Assembly: GCF_000720325.1 (NCBI RefSeq)
Contig: NZ_JOJM01000014.1
Coordinates: 62,001 to 126,000, forward strand
Origin: Streptomyces sp. NRRL B-1347
GTDB lineage: Bacteria > Actinomycetota > Actinomycetes > Streptomycetales > Streptomycetaceae
Direction: 5' to 3'
Length of the DNA: 64,000 nt
The notes below the pieces were generated by a model, which worked only from the letters and a program-made list of their open reading frames with translations, was not told the DNA's origin and ran no database searches. The translations under genes were made by a program, and so were the position numbers. Positions 47,621 to 56,160 of the stretch are shown piece after piece; positions within the stretch are counted from its first letter, which is position 1; each line of letters opens with the position of its first letter.

Positions 47621-48426
47621 TTGCTCTCCTCCGCGCTGCCCTGCTGTGAACTGCCCTGCTCCGTAAGGCCGCTGGGGCCCTGCGCCGCGTCGGCCTCCCG
47701 GGCCTTGCGGCGCTGCGCGATCCGGGCCTCGCGCGGGTCGTAACGCTTCTGCGGGGCCTTCTCGCCGCGCAGTTCCTCAAGGAGCGCGGTGATGTCCGCC
47801 ATGATGGCCTCCGTGGCGTCCTTCAGGAGCTCGGGGGTCATCTCCTTGTCGTAGAAGCGCTCCAGGTCGACCGGCTCGCCGACCAGGACCCGGTGCGTCT
47901 TGCGCGGCAGCAGCTGAGGCTTCTTCGCGTACGGCGGCAGGACGTGGTTGGCGCCCCACTGGGCGATGGGGACGACCGGGCGCTTCGTCTGCAGGGCCAC
48001 GCGCGCGACGCCCGTCTTGCCCGTCATGGGCCACAGGTCCGGGTCGCGGGTGAGGGTGCCCTCGGGGTAGAAGGCGACGCATTCGCCGCGCTCGACGGCG
48101 TCGATCGCGGCCCGGAAAGCGCTGAGCGCGTTGGTGGTCTCGCGGTAGACCGGGATCTGCCCCGTGCCGCGCATGACCGCCCCGACGAACCCCTTCTTGA
48201 AGAGGCCGTGCTTGGCGAGGAAACGCGGGACCCGCCCGGTGTTGTACTGAAAGTGGGCGTAGACCAACGGGTCCAGATGTGAATTGTGGTTCACGGCGGT
48301 GATAAAACCGCCGTCGGCCGGGATGTTCTGCATTCCCCGCCAGTCCCGCTTGAACAGAACCAGCAGCGGCGGTTTACAGATCACGGCCGCCAGGCGGTAC
48401 CAGAAGCCGATTCTGCGGCGGGACAC
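47617..48426 (-). CDS. plsC: 1-acyl-sn-glycerol-3-phosphate acyltransferase
   Basis: This 269-residue membrane-associated acyltransferase transfers a second acyl chain to lysophosphatidate. It has the HX4D motif NHNSHLD (46-52) and FYPEGTLTR. A charged C-terminal tail (about 225 onwards) is longer than in many homologues. The GTG at 48426 (VSRRRIGFWYR) is chosen, with GGAGGAAGG upstream; an in-frame ATG at 48444 lies inside that SD. It is coupled to gpsA and divergent from cofC. Confidence 0.92.
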   Translation of the reverse strand: MSRRRIGFWYRLAAVICKPPLLVLFKRDWRGMQNIPADGGFITAVNHNSHLDPLVYAHFQYNTGRVPRFLAKHGLFKKGFVGAVMRGTGQIPVYRETTNALSAFRAAIDAVERGECVAFYPEGTLTRDPDLWPMTGKTGVARVALQTKRPVVPIAQWGANHVLPPYAKKPQLLPRKTHRVLVGEPVDLERFYDKEMTPELLKDATEAIMADITALLEELRGEKAPQKRYDPREARIAQRRKAREADAAQGPSGLTEQGSSQQGSAEESK

Positions 48427-48634
48427 TCGGACACCTTCCTCCATGAGCCTGGTCGGCCGCACAAGTGTCGCTCCAGGCTGCCGTCCTGTCGAGAACACCG
48501 TACGCCCACCCGTCCGCGGCCACCGCCTCCGCGCCGCCGCGGCACCGCGCTGACCGGCCATTTCGTGGACCCCGGTCCCTGGTGCCGCGCTTTCGGCAGG
48601 CCACAATGGGCCCGACGCGAAGGACGGAGCGCCC

Positions 48635-49270
48635 GTGCACTGGACCCTGGTGATACCGCTCAAACCCCTGGCGCGGGCCAAGAGCAGACTCACTCCCGCC
48701 GCGGGCGAGGGGCTGCGGCCCGCGCTCGCGCTCGCCTTCGCCAAGGACACGGTGACGGCCGCGCTCGCCAGTGCCGCGGTAAGGGATGTGGTGGTCGTCA
48801 CTGATGACGTCCGGGCGGGCCGCGAACTGGCCGCGCTCGGCGCCCGCATCGCCCCCGACACCCCGGGAAAGGGCCTCAACGCCGCCCTCGAACACGGTAC
48901 GGCGGTGGCCCGCGCGGCCCGGCCCGAAGCGCCCGTGGCGGCCCTGAACGCGGATCTGCCCGCCCTGCGCCCCGCCGAATTGACCCGCGCCCTCGACCGC
49001 GCCGCCGCATTTCCCCGCGCGTTTGTCCCCGATGCCGCGGGAATCGGCACGACGCTCCTGTCCGGATCCCCCGGAACGGAATTGCGGCCCCTTTTCGGCC
49101 CGGATTCCCGGGCCCGGCACACGGCGTCGGGGGCCGCGGAACTGGCGCTCGCCGACGTGGCTTCCCTGCGCCAGGACGTGGACACCGGCGGCGATCTGCG
49201 GGCCGCGCTCGCCCTCGGCGTGGGCCCGCACACGGCCGCGGCGGCGGCCGGGCTGCTCATCCCGGACTGA
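48635..49270 (+). CDS. cofC: 2-phospholactate/PEP guanylyltransferase of F420 synthesis (CofC/FbiD)
   Basis: This 211-residue nucleotidyltransferase-fold protein activates the three-carbon unit of coenzyme F420; mycobacterial FbiD uses phosphoenolpyruvate. It shows WTLVIPLKPLARAKSRL, VVVVTDD and ALNADLPALRP (metal-binding aspartate). The start is a GTG preceded by AAGGACGGAG. F420 cofactors could serve LLM-type enzymes such as that at 18181, though this link is only inferred. Confidence 0.88.
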   Translation: MHWTLVIPLKPLARAKSRLTPAAGEGLRPALALAFAKDTVTAALASAAVRDVVVVTDDVRAGRELAALGARIAPDTPGKGLNAALEHGTAVARAARPEAPVAALNADLPALRPAELTRALDRAAAFPRAFVPDAAGIGTTLLSGSPGTELRPLFGPDSRARHTASGAAELALADVASLRQDVDTGGDLRAALALGVGPHTAAAAAGLLIPD

Positions 49271-49284
49271 GTACGCTTCTGCTC

Positions 49285-49488
49285 ATGCAGGCGACCGCGT
49301 ACACGTACGACTCCGACACCCGCACCGGCAGCGTGCTGCTCGACGACGGCACTCCGGTGCCCTTCGACGCCCCGGCGTTCGACGCCGGCGGTCTGCGGCT
49401 GCTGCGTCCGGGGCAGCGGGTGCGGATCGAGGTGACCGGCGAGGGCGAGGCCCGCCGGATCACACTGGTCACGCTCCAGACGTTCTGA
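49285..49488 (+). CDS. Small OB-fold-like conserved protein
   Basis: This 67-residue protein (MQATAYTYDSDTRTGSVLLDDGTPVPF start) has a beta-rich pattern like cold-shock/S1-type OB folds (GSVLLDDG, GQRVRIEV). It lacks the RNP1 motif of true cold-shock proteins. It follows cofC by 14 bp and is probably cotranscribed. Function unknown. Confidence 0.75.
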   Translation: MQATAYTYDSDTRTGSVLLDDGTPVPFDAPAFDAGGLRLLRPGQRVRIEVTGEGEARRITLVTLQTF

Positions 49489-49542
49489 GCCGCGGCCCGG
49501 GACGTCCCGATTCGTATACGTTCACCACTGCGCACGCGCCGC

Positions 49543-49572
49543 GGGCCGGGCTCCCCTGGGGGAGCCCGGCCC
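49543..49572. terminator. Bidirectional terminator, OB-fold gene/hupS
   Basis: A perfect 14-bp stem (49543-49556 with 49559-49572) lies between two convergent genes. The minimal loop TG would open one or two pairs. No T-run follows. Confidence 0.88.
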
Positions 49573-49594
49573 GGCGCGTGAGTACCCAGTGCCC

Positions 49595-50296
49595 TCAGCG
49601 CTTGCGGGCAGTGGTCTTCTTGGCGGTGGTCTTGCGCGCCGTGGACTTCTTGGCGGGCGCCTTCTTGGCCGTGGCCTTCTTGGCGGGGGCCTTCTTCGCC
49701 GCGGCCTTCTTGGCGGTGGTGGCCTTCTTGGCCGGGGCCGCCTTCTTGGCCGTGGTGGCGGCCTTCTTCGCCGGCGCGGCCTTCTTGGCCGTGGCCGCCT
49801 TCTTGGCGGTGGTGGCCTTCTTCGCCGTGGCCTTCTTCGCCGTGGAGGCCTTCTTCGCCGCCGTGGCCTTCTTGGCGGTCGTGGTCTTCTTCGCCGTGGC
49901 CTTCTTCGCCGTGGTGGCCTTCTTGGCGGCGGCCTTCTTGACCGTCGTACGGGTGGAAGTGCCACCCGAGAGGCTGCCCTTCGGCGCCTTCTTGACCGCG
50001 ACGTCGTTCTTCGGGAGCTTCTTCGAGCCGCTCACCAGGTCCTTGAAGCCCTGGCCTGCGCGGAAGCGCGGCACCGAGGTCTTCTTGACCCGCACGCGCT
50101 CCCCGGTCTGCGGGTTGCGGGCGTACCGGGCCGGGCGGTCGACCTTCTCGAACGAGCCGAAGCCGGTGACCGAAACCCGGTCGCCGCCGACGACGGCACG
50201 GACGATGGCGTCCAGAACCGCGTCCACGGCGTCAGCGGCCTGCTGACGGCCGCCGAGCTTGTCGGCAATCGCTTCTACGAGCTGCGCCTTGTTCAC
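49595..50296 (-). CDS. hupS: Nucleoid protein HupS (HU with histone H1-like tail)
   Basis: This 233-residue protein has an N-terminal HU domain (1-90, MNKAQLVEAIADKLGG ... RNPQTGERVRV) and a tail of about 120 residues made of repeated Ala-Lys-Lys units, like eukaryotic H1. In streptomycetes HupS condenses DNA during sporulation. The tail is encoded by highly repetitive DNA (49600-49970) that could vary in length between strains. A GTG start follows AAGGGGAAG. The upstream region has a TATATAT element near 50360, candidate for a -10. Confidence 0.96.
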   Translation of the reverse strand: MNKAQLVEAIADKLGGRQQAADAVDAVLDAIVRAVVGGDRVSVTGFGSFEKVDRPARYARNPQTGERVRVKKTSVPRFRAGQGFKDLVSGSKKLPKNDVAVKKAPKGSLSGGTSTRTTVKKAAAKKATTAKKATAKKTTTAKKATAAKKASTAKKATAKKATTAKKAATAKKAAPAKKAATTAKKAAPAKKATTAKKAAAKKAPAKKATAKKAPAKKSTARKTTAKKTTARKR

Positions 50297-50468
50297 GTCT
50301 TCCCCTTCGGAGACATTGCCTGAAGCGAATGCGCCAGGCTTTTTCGCACGTTAGGCAGATATATACCGCAAATCAAACACGAAACGGGCTAATCACCCTT
50401 GTGCCGCAACGTTCTGGACTCTCGAGGAGTTCCTCGAAGGCCCGTTGAGGCCCGTTGAGGCTCGACGC

Positions 50469-50705
50469 TCAGTCGCCCTCGGGGATTCGGCCCTCGTCGC
50501 CCTCGTCGAGGTACGCCATCAATCGCTCCAGACGCCTTGCCGCATCGGCGAGATCGTGTTTGGCCGCGGCCGTAATGACCAGCAGCTTCCGGGTCAGCGC
50601 CATCCGTACGCCCTCCGGGACTTGCAGTGCGCGCACTCGGGAGTGCGCTTCCTTCAGCCGGTCCGCGACGAGTCCGTAGAGCTCGAGTTGGTCGTCGCGT
50701 CCCAT
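50469..50705 (-). CDS. Small conserved helical protein
   Basis: This 78-residue charged, largely helical protein (MGRDDQLELYGLVADRLKEAH start) is conserved near hupS and leuD in streptomycetes. No domain is recognised. The ATG has no clear Shine-Dalgarno. Codon bias supports it as real. Confidence 0.75.
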   Translation of the reverse strand: MGRDDQLELYGLVADRLKEAHSRVRALQVPEGVRMALTRKLLVITAAAKHDLADAARRLERLMAYLDEGDEGRIPEGD

Positions 50706-50902
50706 GCACCGATTGTGCCATCTGGGGCGAGTTGTCGCCTCCGCAGGGGGTAACTACCCCCGCTCAGCGCCTTCCTGAGGATACTCGCACCCACTGTGTG
50801 CAAGGGGATTTCCAGCCTCTTCTTCCCTACGGTTCAAGGCAGTTGAGACCACCCGTTCAGGTCATCGGGGGTCAAAGGGGACCTGGAAGAGGCCGGACAC
50901 GG

Positions 50903-50936
50903 ATGTACCCCCAACCGTCCACGATTGGGGGTACAT
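50903..50936 (-). terminator. leuCD terminator
   Basis: A perfect 12-bp stem ATGTACCCCCAA/TTGGGGGTACAT with a 10-nt loop lies 39 bp beyond the leuD stop. Confidence 0.75.
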
Positions 50937-50974
50937 CGGGTGGGTCGCGGCCCGCGCGGCCGCCGGCGAGGGGG

Positions 50975-51568
50975 TCAGGCCCGCGCGGTGCTCGGCTTGT
51001 GGGCGGGGCGGAGGACCTCGTAGGCCGCGATGTCCGCCTCGTTCTGGAGCGTGATGCTGATGTCGTCCAGGCCGTTGAGCAGCCGCCAGCGGGCGTTCTC
51101 GTCGAGCTCGAAGTCCGCCGTGACTCCCTGGGCGCGGACTTGGCGATCCCGCAGGTCAACGGTGATCTCGGCCTGCGGATCGGCCTCCGTCAGGGCCCAC
51201 AGGGCGTCCACGGTCTCCTGCTCCAGGACCACGGTGAGCAGCCCGTTCTTGAGCGAGTTGCCCCGGAAGATGTCGGCGAAGCGGGAGGAGATGACGGTCT
51301 TGAAGCCGTAGTTCTGGAGCGCCCAGACGGCGTGCTCGCGCGAGGAGCCGGTGCCGAAGTCGGGGCCCGCGACCAGGACGGTGGCTCCCTGGCGCTCCGG
51401 CCGGTTGAGGACGAAGTCGTCGCTCTTGCGCCAGGCCTCGAAGAGCCCGTCCTCGAAGCCGTCGCGGGTGACCTTCTTCAGCCAGTGCGCGGGGATGATC
51501 TGGTCGGTGTCCACATTGCTGCGGCGCAGCGGGACGGCCCGGCCGGTGTGTGCGGTGAAGGCTTCCAT
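50975..51568 (-). CDS. leuD: 3-isopropylmalate dehydratase small subunit
   Basis: This 197-residue subunit completes the active site of isopropylmalate isomerase in leucine synthesis. It shows the swivelling-domain motifs [15 protein letters not shown] and [17 protein letters not shown]. It follows leuC by 6 bp, as one operon. Confidence 0.97.
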   Translation of the reverse strand: MEAFTAHTGRAVPLRRSNVDTDQIIPAHWLKKVTRDGFEDGLFEAWRKSDDFVLNRPERQGATVLVAGPDFGTGSSREHAVWALQNYGFKTVISSRFADIFRGNSLKNGLLTVVLEQETVDALWALTEADPQAEITVDLRDRQVRAQGVTADFELDENARWRLLNGLDDISITLQNEADIAAYEVLRPAHKPSTARA

Positions 51569-51574
51569 GGCTGA

Positions 51575-52999
51575 TCAGACTCCGGCGGTCGCGGGGGCGT
51601 CGGTGAGGTCGGCGGGCGCGGCCAGACGGCCGGTCACCGCGGTGGCGGCGGCCACCTGGGGCGACACCAGGTGGGTGCGGCCGCCCTTGCCCTGCCTGCC
51701 CTCGAAGTTGCGGTTGGAGGTGGAGGCGGAGCGCTCGCCGGGCGCGAGCTGGTCGGGGTTCATGCCCAGGCACATCGAGCAGCCCGCGTGCCGCCATTCG
51801 GCGCCGGCCGCGGTGAACACCTTGTCCAGACCCTCCTCGACGGCCTGGAGGGCGACCCGCACCGAGCCGGGCACGACCAGCATCCGTACGCCGTCGGCGA
51901 CTTTGCGCCCCTCGATCACGGCGGCCGCCGAGCGCAGGTCCTCGATGCGGCCGTTGGTGCAGGAGCCTACGAAGACGGTGTCGACCTTGATGTCGCGCAG
52001 CCGCTGCCCCGCGCTCAACCCCATGTACTCCAGGGCCTTTTCGGCCGCGAGGCGCTCCGAAGCGTCCTCGTACGAAGCCGGGTCGGGGACGCTCGCGGAC
52101 AGGGGCAGGCCCTGGCCCGGGTTGGTGCCCCAGGTGACGAACGGCGACAGGGAGGCGGCGTCGATGTAGACCTCGGCGTCGAAGACGGCGTCGTCGTCGG
52201 TCCGCAGCGTCTTCCAGTACGCCACGGCGGCGTCCCAGTCCTCGCCCTGCGGGGCGTGGTCGCGGCCCTGGATGTAGGCGAAGGTCGTCTCGTCCGGGGC
52301 GATCATCCCGGCGCGGGCGCCCGCCTCGATGGACATGTTGCAGATGGTCATGCGGGCTTCCATCGACAGCTTCTCGATGGCCGGGCCGCGGTACTCGATG
52401 ACGTAGCCCTGGCCGCCGCCGGTGCCGATCTTCGCGATGATGGCGAGGATGAGGTCCTTGGCCGTGACGCCGTCGGGCAGTTCGCCGTCGATGGTGATGG
52501 CCATGGTCTTGGGGCGCGCCATCGGCAGGGTCTGGGTGGCGAGCACGTGCTCGACCTGGGAGGTGCCGATGCCGAACGCGAGGGCGCCGAACGCGCCGTG
52601 CGTGGAGGTGTGGGAGTCGCCGCAGACCACGGTCGTGCCCGGCTGGGTCAGGCCCAGCTGCGGCCCCACCACGTGGACGACGCCCTGCTCGACGTCGCCC
52701 AGCGGGTGCAGGCGCACGCCGAACTCGGCGCAGTTCTTGCGCAGCGTCTCCAGCTGGGCGCGCGAGACCGGGTCCGCGATGGGCTTGTCGATGTCGAGGG
52801 TGGGGGTGTTGTGGTCCTCGGTCGCGATGGTCAGATCGAGCCGCCGCACCTCGCGGCCCGCCTGCCGGAGGCCGTCGAACGCCTGCGGGCTGGTCACCTC
52901 GTGCAGCAGGTGCAGATCGATGAAGAGGAGGTCGGGCTCGCCTTCGGCGCGCCGGACGACGTGGTCGTCCCAGACCTTCTCCGCGAGTGTCCTACCCAT
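51575..52999 (-). CDS. leuC: 3-isopropylmalate dehydratase large subunit
   Basis: This 474-residue aconitase-family protein isomerises 2- to 3-isopropylmalate. The cysteines that hold its [4Fe-4S] cluster are present (VGSCTNGR and [10 protein letters not shown]), with [13 protein letters not shown] and [10 protein letters not shown]. The ATG at 52999 follows GGAGGGAAAG; the in-frame extension to 53035 is not conserved. It faces ndgR, which is known to activate leuCD in streptomycetes. I see no leucine-rich leader peptide. Confidence 0.97.
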   Translation of the reverse strand: MGRTLAEKVWDDHVVRRAEGEPDLLFIDLHLLHEVTSPQAFDGLRQAGREVRRLDLTIATEDHNTPTLDIDKPIADPVSRAQLETLRKNCAEFGVRLHPLGDVEQGVVHVVGPQLGLTQPGTTVVCGDSHTSTHGAFGALAFGIGTSQVEHVLATQTLPMARPKTMAITIDGELPDGVTAKDLILAIIAKIGTGGGQGYVIEYRGPAIEKLSMEARMTICNMSIEAGARAGMIAPDETTFAYIQGRDHAPQGEDWDAAVAYWKTLRTDDDAVFDAEVYIDAASLSPFVTWGTNPGQGLPLSASVPDPASYEDASERLAAEKALEYMGLSAGQRLRDIKVDTVFVGSCTNGRIEDLRSAAAVIEGRKVADGVRMLVVPGSVRVALQAVEEGLDKVFTAAGAEWRHAGCSMCLGMNPDQLAPGERSASTSNRNFEGRQGKGGRTHLVSPQVAAATAVTGRLAAPADLTDAPATAGV

Positions 53000-53153
53000 C
53001 GCTTTCCCTCCGACCGGCGTCGCGCACCGGCCCAACTAGAGAATGAGTCCGCGGACGCCGGCCCCCTCATCACGCATGCCGGACGTCCGTCGCGTATCCG
53101 TTGGTCGGCGGATCGCTCCTCCAGGGTGGCGGGTTCCTGGGAATTTTGAACTT

Positions 53154-53174
53154 GCGTTTCACAGAGTGAGACGC
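53154..53174. promoter_or_regulatory. Candidate NdgR operator between leuC and ndgR
   Basis: GCGTTTCAC-AGA-GTGAGACGC is an 18-base inverted repeat with one mismatch, ending 12 bp before the ndgR start. Its position suits autoregulation and control of leuCD, both reported for NdgR; the exact site is my inference. Confidence 0.5.
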
Positions 53175-53186
53175 GAGTATCGTTTC

Positions 53187-53903
53187 ATGGACAACTCTAG
53201 CGGCGTAGGCGTTCTGGACAAGGCGGCCCTTGTCCTGAGCGCCCTGGAGTCCGGTCCGGCCACCCTCGCGGGTCTGGTCGCGGCCACCGGGCTCGCACGA
53301 CCCACGGCGCACCGGCTCGCCGTGGCCTTGGAACACCACCGGATGGTGGCGCGGGACATGCAGGGCAGGTTCATCCTCGGCCCGCGCCTGGCCGAGCTGG
53401 CCGCGGCGGCGGGCGAGGACCGGCTGCTCGCCACGGCGGGCCCGGTGCTCACGCATCTGCGCGACGTCACGGGCGAGAGCGCCCAGCTGTACCGCCGCCA
53501 GGGCGACATGCGCATCTGCGTGGCGGCGGCCGAGCGCCTCTCCGGCCTCAGGGACACCGTCCCGGTCGGCTCGACGCTCACCATGAAGGCGGGCTCGTCC
53601 GCGCAGATCCTGATGGCCTGGGAGGAGCCGGAGCGGCTGCACCGGGGCCTGCAGGGCGCGCGGTTCACGGCGACGGCCCTGTCCGGGGTGCGCCGCAGGG
53701 GCTGGGCCCAGTCGATCGGCGAGCGGGAGCCGGGCGTCGCCTCGGTGTCCGCGCCGGTGCGCGGCCCGTCGAACCGCGTGGTGGCCGCGGTCTCCGTCTC
53801 GGGGCCGATCGAGCGCCTGACCCGCCACCCGGGCCGCATGCACGCCCAGGCCGTCATCGACGCGGCCGGCCGCCTCTCCGAGGCCCTGCGCCGACCCAAC
53901 TGA
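53187..53903 (+). CDS. ndgR: IclR-family regulator NdgR
   Basis: This 238-residue IclR-type regulator has an N-terminal winged helix (about 10-60, ATLAGLVAATGLARPTAHRL) and a C-terminal effector domain (DTVPVGSTLTMKAGSSAQILMAW). The sequence is essentially the streptomycete NdgR (AreB) that controls leucine and amino-acid metabolism and affects antibiotic production. The ATG at 53187 (MDNSSGVGVLDKAAL) is the conserved start but lacks a Shine-Dalgarno, hinting at a short or leaderless transcript. Confidence 0.96.
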   Translation: MDNSSGVGVLDKAALVLSALESGPATLAGLVAATGLARPTAHRLAVALEHHRMVARDMQGRFILGPRLAELAAAAGEDRLLATAGPVLTHLRDVTGESAQLYRRQGDMRICVAAAERLSGLRDTVPVGSTLTMKAGSSAQILMAWEEPERLHRGLQGARFTATALSGVRRRGWAQSIGEREPGVASVSAPVRGPSNRVVAAVSVSGPIERLTRHPGRMHAQAVIDAAGRLSEALRRPN

Positions 53904-53969
53904 GCCGCGCCGGACCGTCACGGGCGACGGACGGCACGCACCACAGCACCACGCACGCCCCGCACCACG

Positions 53970-54015
53970 AAAGGGAGCGGGCCCGCCTCAACGCCGCGGC
54001 GGGCCCGCTCCCTTT
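53970..54015 (+). terminator. ndgR terminator
   Basis: A perfect 18-bp stem (53970-53987 with 53998-54015) with a 10-nt loop ends in TTTT and lies 67 bp after the ndgR stop. Confidence 0.87.
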
Positions 54016-54016
54016 T

Positions 54017-54106
54017 CGGTTCGAGGACGGCTTTCGGTTCCAGGACGACCTTGAGCTCCAGGACGGCCTTCAGTTCCAGGTCGGCCTTCAGCTCCAGGAA
54101 GGCTTC
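54017..54106. repeat. Five 18-bp tandem repeats
   Basis: Five degenerate units of exactly 18 bp (core TTCCAGGACGGCCTT) run from the end of the ndgR terminator towards the DUF4188 gene. Read leftwards they would encode a hexapeptide pattern L-E-L-K-A-V, but that frame is not the frame of the upstream gene and has no start, so coding is unlikely. Confidence 0.75.
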
Positions 54107-54140
54107 CGGGCTCCGGGACTTCCCCGCTCCGAAACGCCCT

Positions 54141-54695
54141 TCAGGACGACGCCCCCGGGACCTCCGCCTCGGCCGCCGCCGCGGCCGCGTCCGCGCGGCC
54201 CGACCGGTACGCGAGGCGGTCCTTCGCCCGCCGCCCGCGCCGCTCCACCGGCACCTGTCCGTGCGCCGCCGCGAGGCCGAAGGCGGGCATGTCCATATAG
54301 ATCGCCTCGTACGCCCCCTCCGGCACGACGTACGCCTCGTGCCACAGGCCCACGTGCTGACGCACCTTCCCCGCCCGCTCCTTGCGGTTGGCGATCGCCC
54401 ATGCCTTGTGGTGGAACATCTCCGGCGAGTGCGCGTACGCGTACAGCTTCTCCTTCGACTCCCAGTACTGGACGACGTAGTACGTCCGGGGCGACGCGGT
54501 GAGCAGGACGTGCCGCAGCAGCCCGCGGCTCTTGTCCCGGCCCAGCTCGCGCAGCATGCGGACCATCGCGAGGAACACCGGCACCCAGTGGTGCACGGCC
54601 CAGAAGCGGTTGACGCGCATGCCGATCAGGAGCACGACCACCTCTCCCTCGGCGTCGGCGGTGGTGCGTCCCGCGATGACGGACCTGCCCGGCAT
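54141..54695 (-). CDS. DUF4188-family protein (monooxygenase-like)
   Basis: This 184-residue protein matches the DUF4188 family, which has a dimeric alpha-beta barrel-like core (VVVLLIGMRVNRFW, YYVVQYWESKEKLYAYAHSPE). Related families include heme-dependent aldoxime dehydratase-like and antibiotic-monooxygenase folds, but activity is unknown. The ATG at 54695 has AGGAGG 6 nt upstream. It is divergent from a MerR-type regulator, a recurrent pairing that suggests induction by that regulator. Confidence 0.85.
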   Translation of the reverse strand: MPGRSVIAGRTTADAEGEVVVLLIGMRVNRFWAVHHWVPVFLAMVRMLRELGRDKSRGLLRHVLLTASPRTYYVVQYWESKEKLYAYAHSPEMFHHKAWAIANRKERAGKVRQHVGLWHEAYVVPEGAYEAIYMDMPAFGLAAAHGQVPVERRGRRAKDRLAYRSGRADAAAAAAEAEVPGASS

Positions 54696-54734
54696 GACTT
54701 CCTCCTGACGCACGACGACTCATTGGCGAGCGGC

Positions 54735-54763
54735 ACTATCCGACCGGCTCATGCTTGGATAGT
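54735..54763. promoter_or_regulatory. Candidate MerR operator
   Basis: ACTATCC (54735-54741) and GGATAGT (54757-54763) form a perfect 7-bp inverted repeat with a 15-nt spacer in the 95-bp divergent region. The layout suits a MerR-family dimer acting on both promoters. Confidence 0.55.
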
Positions 54764-54790
54764 TCCACTACCCGATGGGAGGCGCAAGGG

Positions 54791-55435
54791 ATGCGGCTGG
54801 CCGAGTTGAGCGAGCGCAGCGGTGTGTCCACCGCGACGATCAAGTACTACCTGCGCGAGGGCCTGTTGCCGCCCGGCCGTCAGGTCAACGCGACGACGGC
54901 CGAGTACGACGACGGCCATCTGCGCAGGCTGCGTCTGGTGCGGGCGCTCATCCAGGTGGGCCGGGTGCCGGTGGCGACCGCCAGGGAGGTGCTCGGGCAC
55001 GTCGACGACGAGTCGCTCGGGCGCACGATCCGCATGGGGGCGGCCCTGTGGGCGCTGCCACAGGGCCCGGAGCCGGACGAGGCCGACCCCGCCGTGGCCG
55101 GCGCGCGCGCCGAGGTGGACCTGCTGCTCCAGCGCCTGGGCTGGGAGACCTCACGGGAGCTGGCCGAGCTCTCTCCCGTGCACCGCTCCCTGGTCGCGGC
55201 GGTGGCGACGCTGAACCGGCTCGGCTACGGCTGGGACGCCGAACGCATGGCGCCGTACGCGGAGTTGATGCACGCGACGGCGAAGCTGGATCTCGACTTC
55301 CTGGAGACGCACGCCTCGGAGGCGGAGCGGGTCGAGACGGCGGTGGCGGCGGCGGTCCTGTGCGAGCCGGTGCTGCGCGCGCTGCACCGGCTTGCGCAGG
55401 AGGAGGAGTCGGCGCGGCGGTACGGCATCGAGTAG
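54791..55435 (+). CDS. MerR-family transcriptional regulator
   Basis: This 214-residue regulator begins MRLAELSERSGVSTATIKYYLREGLLPPG, a typical MerR DNA-binding domain, followed by RLRLVRALIQVG and a helical effector domain (about 75-214) with no metal-binding cysteines. It probably senses a small organic molecule. GGGAGG precedes the ATG. It diverges from the DUF4188 gene. Confidence 0.9.
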   Translation: MRLAELSERSGVSTATIKYYLREGLLPPGRQVNATTAEYDDGHLRRLRLVRALIQVGRVPVATAREVLGHVDDESLGRTIRMGAALWALPQGPEPDEADPAVAGARAEVDLLLQRLGWETSRELAELSPVHRSLVAAVATLNRLGYGWDAERMAPYAELMHATAKLDLDFLETHASEAERVETAVAAAVLCEPVLRALHRLAQEEESARRYGIE

Positions 55436-55541
55436 GCGGGGCGGGCGACGCCCGGCGTTCGCCGCCGGGCTTCCGCGAGCGGCCGCTGTGAGCCGTCTCT
55501 CCCGGCTCGGCTCGCGGTCCGGCGCACGTGGCCCGGGAACG

Positions 55542-55575
55542 CCGAAGGGCCTCCACCGTGGTGGAGGCCCTTCGG
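55542..55575. terminator. Bidirectional terminator, MerR gene/tRNA operon
   Basis: A perfect 15-bp stem (55542-55556 with 55561-55575) with a CGTG loop lies 7 bp beyond the last tRNA and about 105 bp after the MerR stop. Confidence 0.87.
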
Positions 55576-55581
55576 TCTCTG

Positions 55582-55654
55582 TACCCCCGACCGGATTCGA
55601 ACCGGCGCTACCGCCTTGAGAGGGCGGCGTGCTAGGCCGCTACACAACGGGGGC
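55582..55654 (-). tRNA. tRNA-Glu (CTC), copy 1
   Basis: This 73-nt cloverleaf has acceptor GCCCCCG/CGGGGGT, anticodon stem CCGCC/GGCGG, loop CTCTCAA with anticodon CTC, and T-loop TTCGAAT. Discriminator A; no encoded CCA. It is last in the leftward tRNA operon. Confidence 0.97.
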
Positions 55655-55676
55655 TAGCTGGTACTGCCGTACTGCG

Positions 55677-55748
55677 CTGGGCTACCAGGACTCGAACCTA
55701 GAACAAAGGAACCAGAAACCTTCGTGTTGCCAATTACACCATAGCCCA
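55677..55748 (-). tRNA. tRNA-Gln (CTG), copy 1
   Basis: This 72-nt cloverleaf has acceptor TGGGCTA/TAGCCCA, discriminator G, and anticodon loop TTCTGGT with anticodon CTG. The anticodon stem AAGGT/TCCTT has a T-T mismatch at its loop end and differs from copy 2. Confidence 0.95.
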
Positions 55749-55772
55749 TGGGTGGTCTAGACCAGACCACAG

Positions 55773-55845
55773 TACCCCCGACCGGATTCGAACCGGCGCT
55801 ACCGCCTTGAGAGGGCGGCGTGCTAGGCCGCTACACAACGGGGGC
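55773..55845 (-). tRNA. tRNA-Glu (CTC), copy 2
   Basis: This 73-nt gene is identical in sequence to tRNA-Glu copy 1. Confidence 0.97.
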
Positions 55846-55907
55846 CCTAGCGATCCTGCATCGAGGTCAGGGGGAGCTACCCTCACTGTCCTCGCGGGAA
55901 GGATCTG

Positions 55908-55980
55908 TACCCCCGACCGGATTCGAACCGGCGCTACTGCCTTGAGAGGGCAGCGTGCTAGGCCGCTACACAACGGGGGC
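55908..55980 (-). tRNA. tRNA-Glu (CTC), copy 3
   Basis: This differs from copies 1 and 2 by a compensatory pair in the anticodon stem (CTGCC/GGCAG instead of CCGCC/GGCGG). Anticodon and other arms are the same. Confidence 0.97.
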
Positions 55981-56001
55981 TTTGCAGATGAGCTCTGCGA
56001 G

Positions 56002-56073
56002 CTGGCCTACCTGGACTCGAACCAAGACTAACTGAACCAGAATCAGTCGTGCTGCCAATTACACCATAGGCCA
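56002..56073 (-). tRNA. tRNA-Gln (CTG), copy 2
   Basis: This 72-nt cloverleaf has acceptor TGGCCTA/TAGGCCA, discriminator G, a perfect anticodon stem ACTGA/TCAGT and loop TTCTGGT (anticodon CTG). It is first in the leftward tRNA operon, 87 bp after the HAD gene. Confidence 0.97.
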
Positions 56074-56160
56074 CTGGAACGCAACCCCCGGGAGGGGTTC
56101 TGTTCCTGTTGCGCTTTCCTGCCGGACCTTTCGGCCCTCTCGGGCGGCGCAGGAAGAACA

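Noticed and set aside
49600..49970. Repeat array in hupS considered as CRISPR or mobile repeat
   Set aside because: It is the coding sequence of the Ala-Lys-Lys tail, in frame throughout, without spacers.
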